Source: DASCNA01 sp036011305
GTDB taxonomy: Bacteria; Verrucomicrobiota; Lentisphaeria; Victivallales; GWF2-38-69
Length of the DNA stretch: 14,002 nucleotides
Assembly: GCA_036011305.1 (NCBI GenBank)
Contig: DASCNA010000103.1
Coordinates: forward strand, 1-14,002
Reading direction: 5' to 3'
In this document: positions 1 through 6,359 of the stretch, one piece after another
Position numbering within the stretch: the first letter of the stretch is position 1
Layout: every line of letters starts with the position of its first letter
The notes under the pieces: generated by a model
What the model was told of the DNA's origin: nothing
The model's input: the letters and a program-made list of their open reading frames with translations, nothing else
Database searches by the model: none
Translations under genes and position numbers: made by a program

Positions 1-74
1 TTTAAAAATTAATTATGATTATATTTAAATATATATTGCAATATTAATATTAACTCATTACCAATATACATAAT

Positions 75-833
75 ATGTTAGCTAAAAGAATAATCCCATG
101 CCTTGACGTTACTGACGGCAGAGTCGTTAAAGGTACAAATTTTGTAGACCTGATTGATGCGGGCGACCCTGTTGAGGCTGCCATTGAATATAACAGACAA
201 TCTGCTGATGAAATTGTTTTTCTTGACATAACAGCGACAAGTGATAATAGAAAATCAATGGTCGATATTATTGAAAAAACAGCAGAGAATGTATTTATAC
301 CGCTAACAGTAGGAGGAGGAATTAGAACTGTAACTGATATGAGAATAATGCTGAATGCAGGTGCAGATAAAATATCGGTAAACAGTGCAGCAGTAAAAGA
401 TCCGAGCTTAATTACAAAAGGCGCTGATAAATTTGGCAATCAATGCATTGTACTTGCTATAGACGCAAAAGAAACAGCTAAAAATAAATGGCAGGTTTTT
501 ACACACGGAGGAAGAAATATTACAGAATGGGATGCAATTGAATGGGCACTTCATGCAGTTAAATTAGGTGCAGGAGAAATATTACTGACCAGCATGGATA
601 GAGACGGTACCAAAAATGGTTATGATTTAGAATTAACAAGAACTATCTCCGAAAAAGTTAATGTACCGGTTATAGCTTCAGGAGGTGCCGGTAAACTTGA
701 ACATCTTTATGAAGTATTGGACAGTGGAAAAGCAGATGCAGTGCTTGCAGCAAGTATATTTCATTTTGGAACTTATAGCGTATATGATGTAAAAAAATAC
801 TTAAAAGATAAAGGAATTAATACTCGTATATAA
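75..833 (+). CDS. hisF: Imidazole glycerol phosphate synthase, cyclase subunit HisF
   Basis: HisF is the cytoplasmic (beta/alpha)8-barrel cyclase that, with the glutaminase HisH, converts PRFAR plus ammonia to imidazole glycerol phosphate and AICAR in histidine biosynthesis. The 252-residue length is normal for the family. The N-terminus carries the hallmark IIPCLDV...GRVVKG, with catalytic Asp at residue 11. The second catalytic Asp is at residue 130 (LAIDAK). The phosphate-binding loops GGGIR (80-84) and ASGGAG (201-206) are intact, as is SMDRDG near 173-178. The ATG at 75 places Asp11 and Asp130 at their standard numbers, which supports this start even though no Shine-Dalgarno sequence precedes it. 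The 74 bp upstream are almost pure A/T. No hisH or other his gene is visible, but one could lie to the left. The next gene begins 3 nt after the stop, so the two are probably cotranscribed. Confidence 0.97.
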   Translation: MLAKRIIPCLDVTDGRVVKGTNFVDLIDAGDPVEAAIEYNRQSADEIVFLDITATSDNRKSMVDIIEKTAENVFIPLTVGGGIRTVTDMRIMLNAGADKISVNSAAVKDPSLITKGADKFGNQCIVLAIDAKETAKNKWQVFTHGGRNITEWDAIEWALHAVKLGAGEILLTSMDRDGTKNGYDLELTRTISEKVNVPVIASGGAGKLEHLYEVLDSGKADAVLAASIFHFGTYSVYDVKKYLKDKGINTRI

Positions 834-836
834 ATT

Positions 837-1916
837 ATGAACAAAACACCTTTAGATCAAAACGTAAAGAAAACTCTGCTACAACATATCAAATCCATCA
901 TTTGGCTTTTAATTAAATTTGGGATTGCTTTAGGAATAATTGGCTGGATTATATCAGGCCATTATGACGAATTTAAAATGGCTGTACAGCATATTGACTA
1001 TAACTGGTTAATAGCCGGACTTCTGTTTTTTGCTGTCATACAGATAGCTTCAGCTTTCAGGTGGTACTTACTTCTTAAAATACAGAATATCCGTGTATCA
1101 TTTCTTGAAACTCTCTCACTTGCAGTACAGGGAAATTTTTTTTCACTGGTTATTCCAGGAGGATCTATGGGAGGTGATCTGGTTAGAACAAGTTTCTTAC
1201 TGTCAAGAACTCCTAAAGGAAATAAACTGGCCGCTACCTCTACGGTATTTATGGACAGGTTTATGGGAATGTTCGGACAATTTTCAATATCCATAGTAGT
1301 TGCTATATTCTTTATCCCTGAAATCAGAGCAATGCATAACACAGCGCAGGTGGCTATAGTTATAATTTTGATTGTCAGTGTCATAGGTATAATTTGCGGC
1401 GTTGGTATATTAATGCACAAACAGTTGGAGAGAGTTAGAGTTTTTGCCTATTTTAAGAATTTAGTAGATGACTTTACAAAAGGATTTGTCAGTAATGCTA
1501 CTGATATTATTGATGTTTATAACAAATCAAAAAAAACAATGCTTTACTGTGTTTTAATTGGGATAGTATTTGTTCAGCTAAACATGTCTTTAATTCTATT
1601 TTTTATAGCTAAAGGGTTAAACCCTGTATATAAACTGTCATGGGAAGCTATAAAATCATTAATACTTTCCATTGCCATGGGCAATACAGCCGGACTTCTG
1701 CCTATAACACCAGGCGGTTTAGGAACCCGAGATGCTGTAGTAAAAGCTACTTTATACGCGGGTGGTTTTAGCTCAGGAGACTCAATTGCTATGCCTTTAC
1801 TTTTTTCAACCATAATGTTTATAATATATCTTCTGGGTGGACTGTTTTTTTTATTCCACCGAAGGAACAAAGAAAAATACACAATAATTACAACGGATAA
1901 TAATGAAAAAGAATAA
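837..1916 (+). CDS. Lysylphosphatidylglycerol synthase TM-region / UPF0104 family membrane protein
   Basis: This is an integral inner-membrane protein of 359 residues with about seven to eight hydrophobic segments (roughly 21-40, 57-80, 96-108, 145-162, 170-193, 234-258, 269-290 and 316-341). Two family signatures are visible: PGGSMGGDLVR at 107-117 and the C-terminal LPITPGGLGTRDA at 288-300. Both are typical of the LPG-synthase transmembrane superfamily (UPF0104). Only the membrane part is present. The soluble aminoacyl-transferase domain of MprF is absent, so lysinylation of lipids is not expected. Relatives are often called flippase-like and sit in lipid or glycan gene clusters. Here the gene follows hisF by 3 nt and overlaps the heptose-phosphate phosphatase gene by 14 nt, so a role in moving or assembling a surface glycolipid is plausible. 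That role is inferred from context. No Shine-Dalgarno precedes the ATG. Confidence 0.88.
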   Translation: MNKTPLDQNVKKTLLQHIKSIIWLLIKFGIALGIIGWIISGHYDEFKMAVQHIDYNWLIAGLLFFAVIQIASAFRWYLLLKIQNIRVSFLETLSLAVQGNFFSLVIPGGSMGGDLVRTSFLLSRTPKGNKLAATSTVFMDRFMGMFGQFSISIVVAIFFIPEIRAMHNTAQVAIVIILIVSVIGIICGVGILMHKQLERVRVFAYFKNLVDDFTKGFVSNATDIIDVYNKSKKTMLYCVLIGIVFVQLNMSLILFFIAKGLNPVYKLSWEAIKSLILSIAMGNTAGLLPITPGGLGTRDAVVKATLYAGGFSSGDSIAMPLLFSTIMFIIYLLGGLFFLFHRRNKEKYTIITTDNNEKE

Positions 1917-2463
1917 AGCATGTTTTCTGGATAGAGACGGAGTTCTTATCGAAGAAGTCAACTATCTTTCTTATCCGTCACAAATCCTTATTTTTGAAAA
2001 TAGTTATAAAGCCTTGAAACTGCTTAGAGATAATGATTATAAAATTATAGTAATAACAAACCAGGCAGGTGTAGCTCGCGGCTATTTCAAAGAAACAGAC
2101 ATTACAGTCATACATAAAGAAATAGATCGTTTTCTTAGCCTTAAAAAATTATCTATTGATAAATATTATTACTGTCCACACCATCCAGAAGGTACAGTAC
2201 CAGAATACTCTTTTGAATGTGCCTGCAGGAAACCTGCCCCTGGACTTATCTTCCAGGCAGTTAAAGATTTTGACATTGATTTAGGAGAATCTTTCTTGAT
2301 AGGAGATAAAATGTCTGACATTAATTCAGCAAAAAATGCAGGATGTTTCAGCATTCTTGTTAAGACCGGTCATGGTTTAGAGCACACAGAAAATGCGCAA
2401 AACAATAATATTCCAATAAAAGAAAATATTTTAGATGCAGTTCAATTCTACTTATCAAAATAG
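1903..2463 (+). CDS. gmhB: D-glycero-D-manno-heptose 1,7-bisphosphate 7-phosphatase (HAD-IIIA, GmhB-like)
   Basis: This is a 186-residue HAD phosphatase, close to the roughly 190 residues usual for GmhB, which removes the 7-phosphate of heptose 1,7-bisphosphate on the route to ADP- or GDP-heptose. Nucleophile Asp10 and acid/base Asp12 lie in LDRDGV. Motif II Thr52 is in ITNQAG, and the Lys of CRKPAPG (110) serves as motif III. Motif IV is GDKMSDI with Asp135 and Asp139. The GmhB zinc site is complete: Cys91 and His93 in CPHHPEG, then Cys106 and Cys108 in CACRKP. This separates it from histidinol-phosphatase-only relatives, although the fold is shared with the HisB N-terminal domain. The ATG lies inside the end of the preceding membrane-protein gene (14-nt overlap), so translational coupling is likely. 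The anomer used (alpha for GDP-heptose, beta for ADP-heptose) cannot be read from these motifs. Confidence 0.87.
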   Translation: MKKNKACFLDRDGVLIEEVNYLSYPSQILIFENSYKALKLLRDNDYKIIVITNQAGVARGYFKETDITVIHKEIDRFLSLKKLSIDKYYYCPHHPEGTVPEYSFECACRKPAPGLIFQAVKDFDIDLGESFLIGDKMSDINSAKNAGCFSILVKTGHGLEHTENAQNNNIPIKENILDAVQFYLSK

Positions 2464-2488
2464 AAATATATATATATTTAAAATAGTT

Positions 2489-2494
2489 AGGAAA
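2489..2494 (+). promoter_or_regulatory. Ribosome-binding site of gmd
   Basis: AGGAAA lies with its AGGA core 9 nt before the ATG at 2502. The same AGGAAA form stands before yifB (3611) and before the putative gene at the right end (13978), so it seems to be a common ribosome-binding site in this genome. Confidence 0.6.
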
Positions 2495-2501
2495 TTTAGT
2501 T

Positions 2502-3503
2502 ATGAAAAAAGCATTAATAACAGGTATTACTGGCCAAGATGGTTCTTATCTTGCTGAATTACTATTATCCAAAGGATATAAAGTATACGGAATAATCAGA
2601 AGATCCTCATCATTCAATACTGAAAGAATTGATCATTTATACGTTGATCCGCATAAACAACATAAACTGGAACTGGTTTATGGCGATCTTAACGACTCTA
2701 GCAGTTTAGCAGAAATTGTACACTCTATAGATCCGGATGAAATTTATAACCTAGGTGCTCAAAGCCACGTAAGAGTATCATTCGATGTACCTGAGTATAC
2801 AGGAGAAATAGTAGGACTAGGTACTCAGAGACTTCTGGAAGCTATAAGAAGAACTAAGTGTAAAGCAAAATATTATCAAGCCAGCAGCAGTGAAATGTTT
2901 GGAAAAGTTGTAGAAACTCCTCAGAAAGAAACCACTCCGTTCTACCCAAGAAGTCCATATTCCTGTGCTAAAGTATATGCTCACTGGTTAACTGTAAATT
3001 ATAGAGAAAGCTACAATATGTTTGCCTGCAGCGGAATTTTGTTTAACCATGAAAGTCCAAGACGAGGAGAAACATTCGTGACAAGAAAAATTACCCGAGC
3101 TGCAACAAGAATTAAACTTGGTCTTCAACAAAAACTTTATCTGGGAAATTTAGATGCAAAAAGAGACTGGGGGTTTGCCGGTGACTATGTTGAAGCTATG
3201 TGGTTAATGCTCCAGCAAGATCAACCCGATGATTATGTCATTGCAACAGGTAAAACTTATTCCATCAAAGATTTTTTAACTGAATCATTTACACAGTTAA
3301 ATTTAGATTGGCATGATTATGTAGAGTTCGACCCTCGTTATTTAAGACCTTCCGAAGTAGATTTGTTATTAGGTGACAGCTCAAAAGCAAGAAAAAAACT
3401 TGGTTGGGCTCCAAAAACCGGTTTTGAAGAACTGGTTAAAATGATGATTGATTCAGATATGGTGCTGGCCAGAAAAGAAGAAGCAGTACAGGATATTAAT
3501 TAG
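2502..3503 (+). CDS. gmd: GDP-mannose 4,6-dehydratase
   Basis: This is a short-chain dehydrogenase/reductase-fold enzyme that converts GDP-D-mannose to GDP-4-keto-6-deoxy-D-mannose, the branch point to GDP-fucose, GDP-rhamnose, GDP-perosamine and similar sugars. The NADP-binding motif GITGQDG is at residues 8-14, followed by the Gmd signature IIRRSSSFNT. Catalytic residues are Ser/Ser/Glu at 129-131 and the Tyr153-x3-Lys157 pair (YSCAK). Further Gmd hallmarks are FNHESPRRGETFVTRK (181-196), LGNLDAKRDWGFAGDYVEAMW (214-234) and RPSEVDLLLGD (282-292). The 333-residue length matches the shorter bacterial Gmd form rather than the roughly 370-residue enterobacterial form. No second-step enzyme (GDP-fucose synthase or Rmd) is in the window. 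Because it follows gmhB, a GDP-heptose 4,6-dehydratase role (DmhA/WcbK type) is a minor alternative. The SHVRVSFDVPEYT stretch is of the classical mannose-type Gmd. Confidence 0.95.
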   Translation: MKKALITGITGQDGSYLAELLLSKGYKVYGIIRRSSSFNTERIDHLYVDPHKQHKLELVYGDLNDSSSLAEIVHSIDPDEIYNLGAQSHVRVSFDVPEYTGEIVGLGTQRLLEAIRRTKCKAKYYQASSSEMFGKVVETPQKETTPFYPRSPYSCAKVYAHWLTVNYRESYNMFACSGILFNHESPRRGETFVTRKITRAATRIKLGLQQKLYLGNLDAKRDWGFAGDYVEAMWLMLQQDQPDDYVIATGKTYSIKDFLTESFTQLNLDWHDYVEFDPRYLRPSEVDLLLGDSSKARKKLGWAPKTGFEELVKMMIDSDMVLARKEEAVQDIN

Positions 3504-3610
3504 TTACGCATTTTTAAATTTGATTGATAAGTTTTAGTAAAGTTTATTAGCAAAACCCGAGTATTCTGCTAGTTTAGAAGACCATAGGGATATTAAAAAA
3601 CGAAAAATTT

Positions 3611-3616
3611 AGGAAA
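3611..3616 (+). promoter_or_regulatory. Ribosome-binding site of yifB
   Basis: AGGAAA lies with its AGGA core 6 nt before the ATG at 3621. It supports this start codon for a gene that follows a 117-bp gap with no convincing terminator or promoter. Confidence 0.6.
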
Positions 3617-3620
3617 CAGA

Positions 3621-5171
3621 ATGCTGTCCACAGTTAAATCAGCTGCAATTTTAGGTATAGATGCATTTAGTGTTGTTATTGAAGTTAATGCAACAGGATA
3701 CGGCAAAGAATCTTATGTCAATATAGTAGGTCTCCCGGATAATGCGGTCAGAGAATCTAAAGATAGGATACATTCAGCAATAGAAAGTTCAGGCCTACCA
3801 TACCCATATGGTAAAACTGTAATTAATTTAGCGCCGGCAGATATTAAAAAAGAAGGTGCTTCATTCGATTTACCGATAGCATTGGGTATGTTGGCAGCAA
3901 ACAGTGCCTTTAAAACAGATAAAGTTTCAAACGGCTTGATAGTTGGTGAACTGGCACTTGACGGAAATCTGCGCCCTGTAAAAGGTGTTTTAGCTATATC
4001 TCTTTTTGCATCATCCTGCAGTGACATTAAATATATTATGGTTCCCGAAGAAAATGCTGAGGAAGCAGCAATTGCATCAGGAAATATACCTGTCTACTCT
4101 GTTAAATCCTTAAAAGAAGCTCATAGTTTTTTCACAGGCAAGCTAAATTTAGCGCCATTAAACATATCATCATATAATTATCTGCTAAACGAAGATGTCT
4201 ATCCTGTTGATTTTCCTGATTTTTCTGAAGTAAAAGGACAGTTCTATGCCAAACGAGCTTTAGAAATAGCTGCTGCTGGCGGACATAATATTTTAATGAT
4301 AGGTCCTCCTGGTTCAGGAAAATCAATGCTTGCAAAAAGAATACCCGGTATAATAAGCCCTATGCATATTGATGAAGCTCTTGAAGTAACAAGGATACAC
4401 AGTATTATAGGCCTTTTACCTCAAAATACTCCAATAATTAAGGAAAGACCTTTCCGGTCGCCCCATCATACTATTAGCGATGCAGGTTTACTGGGCGGAC
4501 AAGCAGTGCCACGTCCGGGAGAAATAAGCCTGGCACACAATGGAGTTTTATTCCTTGATGAATTACCTGAATTTAAAAGAAATGTTTTAGAAGTCTTAAG
4601 GCAGCCTTTAGAAAATGGTGATGTAACAATTTCAAGAGCAGCAGGCAGTTTTACTTTTCCTGCAAATTTTATGCTTGTTGCTGCGATGAATCCCTGTCCA
4701 TGCGGACACTTTGGAAGTACACAGAGAGAATGCAGATGTTCATCATTTAATATACAGAAATACAGAAATAAAATTTCAGGACCACTATTAGACAGAATTG
4801 ATATACATATTGAACTGAATCCTTTATCTGCTAACGAGCTCCTCACTAAATTTGAAGCTGAACCATCAAATAATATCAGGAAGCGCGTTGAAACAGCAAG
4901 AAATATTCAGACAAAAAGATTTGAAAAAAAGAAAATTTTTTCCAACTCACAAATGTCTACAGCAGATTTAAAAAAATATTGTTCTTTAGATACTGAAACA
5001 TCAAATTATCTCAGACATTCTATAAAAGAGCTTCAACTCAGTGCCAGAGCTTTTGATAGAATATTAAGAGTTGCAAGAACAATAGCTGACTTAGATCGTA
5101 AAGAAAATATCGAACTGTTACATATTAGCGAATCAATTCAATATAGAGCTTTAGATAAAAAATTATGGTAA
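3621..5171 (+). CDS. comM: YifB/ComM family Mg-chelatase-like AAA+ ATPase
   Basis: The 516-residue cytoplasmic protein has the full YifB/ComM layout. An N-terminal ChlI-type (S5-fold) domain spans about 20-170. The Mg-chelatase-type AAA+ core has Walker A GPPGSGKS at 228-235, the PHHTIS motif at 281-286 and Walker B VLFLDE at 309-314. A sensor-1 region AAMNPCPCG (354-362) is followed by the family's Cys set (359, 361, 371, 373). An arginine-finger candidate, Arg392, lies in LLDRID. The C-terminal Mg-chelatase domain has SARAFDRILRVARTIADL (474-491) and ends in the usual YRALD...W. In naturally transformable bacteria ComM is a hexameric branch-migration helicase that extends recombination of imported DNA, but it is also widespread in species not known to be competent. 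No dprA or other competence gene is adjacent. Nothing is missing or truncated. Confidence 0.95.
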   Translation: MLSTVKSAAILGIDAFSVVIEVNATGYGKESYVNIVGLPDNAVRESKDRIHSAIESSGLPYPYGKTVINLAPADIKKEGASFDLPIALGMLAANSAFKTDKVSNGLIVGELALDGNLRPVKGVLAISLFASSCSDIKYIMVPEENAEEAAIASGNIPVYSVKSLKEAHSFFTGKLNLAPLNISSYNYLLNEDVYPVDFPDFSEVKGQFYAKRALEIAAAGGHNILMIGPPGSGKSMLAKRIPGIISPMHIDEALEVTRIHSIIGLLPQNTPIIKERPFRSPHHTISDAGLLGGQAVPRPGEISLAHNGVLFLDELPEFKRNVLEVLRQPLENGDVTISRAAGSFTFPANFMLVAAMNPCPCGHFGSTQRECRCSSFNIQKYRNKISGPLLDRIDIHIELNPLSANELLTKFEAEPSNNIRKRVETARNIQTKRFEKKKIFSNSQMSTADLKKYCSLDTETSNYLRHSIKELQLSARAFDRILRVARTIADLDRKENIELLHISESIQYRALDKKLW

Positions 5172-5313
5172 AATGACGAAAACATATCTGTTAAGTAACT
5201 TTTCCGTGTAAAAAGAATATTAAATTTATAATCAAATATGGATATTTAAAAAAAGATTTAATCATTTAGAATTAAAATTATATATTTAAATCAATTATAA
5301 GGTCAATGGTATT

Positions 5314-6279
5314 ATGAGAAAAAAATTAGCTGGTTTAATTTTAATAAGTCTTTCCTTTATTATTATAACGTCATGCTCTAAAGAAAGAGTTTCAGCAAAT
5401 AAAATTAAAGATTATTCAAACACTATAGGTTTTGCCGCGGAATATGACGTTTCAGCTTTTGACGCCGCTGTAATAAAGAGCATGATGCACTCAGCTAAAA
5501 AATATAAGTTTAAACTCATTGTTGAAAATACACATAAAAATCAACCTTCCAATATTGAAACACTTATTTCTAAAAAAGTACGATGCATTGTTGTAGCGCC
5601 TGAAAAAATGAATGGATATAATACTATATTGGCAGCCGCCAGAGAAGCTAAAATTCCAATAATTGTTATTGATAGTAAAATAGAATCAATACCGGGAAAA
5701 GAATATGATGTATTAATTACCGCTAATAATTATAATGAAGGAATAGAAGCTGCCAGGTGGCTGTATAAAAACACAACAGGAGATTTGAATGTAGTTGAAA
5801 TAACAGGCAATCCAAAAACAAAAATAACAGATGAGCGTACTCAAGGTTTTAAGGACTTCATGGATCAACATAATAATCTAAAAATATACAGAATTATTGT
5901 TGCAGATTTTTCCAAACAGGAAGCCTATAAACAGATGAAAAATATTTTAAAAGAATCTAAAAACGGAAACATCAAAATCAATGCGGTTTTTGCTCAAAGC
6001 GATCCAATGGCCATTGGTGCCATTAAGGCAATTAAAGAAGCAGGGCTGAAACCAGGTAAAGATATAATTGTGATAGGTATTGACGGTAATAAAGAAGCAA
6101 AAGAAGCAATAATTAACGGAGAATTATCTGCTACAATCACTTCTACCCCAAATTATGGTCCTTTGGTATTCAAAAATATACGTTCAATAATAGTAGGCAA
6201 AAAAGTTAAACCTATACAGTATACCGAAGGAAAAGTTTACGATAAATACAATGTTATGAGTTTAAAACCGACGTATTAA
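5314..6279 (+). CDS. Periplasmic sugar-binding-type lipoprotein (RbsB-like, Peripla_BP family)
   Basis: This 321-residue protein starts with a signal peptide (MRKK plus a hydrophobic run) and a lipobox, I-T-S-Cys21, so the mature protein should be lipid-anchored at the periplasmic face. The rest is a type-1 periplasmic binding domain like the ribose/galactose binding proteins. CIVVAPEKMNGYNTILAAA and IPIIVIDS (Asp120) are in lobe one. DERTQGF (Arg175), QSDPMAIGAIKAIKEAG (Asp230) and VIGIDG (Asp257) are in lobe two. Asp120, Arg175 and Asp257 match ligand-contact positions of RbsB. The usual aromatic NPFF-type motif near the start of the domain is replaced by FAAEYDVSAFDAA. A monosaccharide or related ligand is expected but not identified. 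No ABC permease or ATPase gene adjoins it, so it may serve a distant transporter or a chemosensory or two-component partner. A weak AAGG lies 11 nt before the ATG. A GC-rich hairpin follows at 6333-6354. Confidence 0.9.
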   Translation: MRKKLAGLILISLSFIIITSCSKERVSANKIKDYSNTIGFAAEYDVSAFDAAVIKSMMHSAKKYKFKLIVENTHKNQPSNIETLISKKVRCIVVAPEKMNGYNTILAAAREAKIPIIVIDSKIESIPGKEYDVLITANNYNEGIEAARWLYKNTTGDLNVVEITGNPKTKITDERTQGFKDFMDQHNNLKIYRIIVADFSKQEAYKQMKNILKESKNGNIKINAVFAQSDPMAIGAIKAIKEAGLKPGKDIIVIGIDGNKEAKEAIINGELSATITSTPNYGPLVFKNIRSIIVGKKVKPIQYTEGKVYDKYNVMSLKPTY

Positions 6280-6332
6280 AATTACAAACTATCATGTCTG
6301 AAAACGTGGTAAAGAATCAGGAGTAAATACTC

Positions 6333-6357
6333 AAGCCGGGCTCAAGCTCGGCTTTAT
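6333..6357 (+). terminator. GC-rich hairpin, probable intrinsic terminator after the binding-protein gene
   Basis: AAGCCGGGC (6333-6341) pairs with GCTCGGCTT (6346-6354) over 9 bp, with one G-T wobble and a TCAA tetraloop. It is the most stable hairpin in the window and the only notably GC-rich spot between genes. The U tract is short (the stem ends in TT, then TATTAA), so termination may be leaky. The hairpin ends only 5 nt before the first possible start codon of hrpA, so it could instead or also affect translation of that gene. Confidence 0.7.
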
Positions 6358-6359
6358 TA

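Noticed and set aside
20..52. Palindromes TATATTTAAATATA and AATATTAATATT ahead of hisF
   Set aside because: A/T-only palindromes are expected by chance at this composition. No operator or promoter spacing could be shown.
50..439. Open frame on the - strand across the start of hisF
   Set aside because: It is antisense to a clearly conserved hisF, has no recognisable domain and no ribosome-binding site. Same judgement for the other - strand frames at 998-1420, 1574-1921, 3713-4027 and 4466-4846.
1093..1296. Second + strand frame inside the membrane-protein gene
   Set aside because: It is a 67-codon out-of-frame shadow of a gene with intact family motifs, with no support of its own.
3546..3573. 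Stem ATTAGCA/TGCTAGT between gmd and yifB as a terminator
   Set aside because: Only 7 bp with one wobble and a 14-nt loop, and no T-run follows, so it does not qualify as a terminator.
3621..5171. Magnesium chelatase subunit for chlorophyll or cobalamin synthesis
   Set aside because: The N-terminal S5-like domain, the Cys cluster and the C-terminal domain order are those of YifB/ComM, and no chelatase partner genes are nearby.
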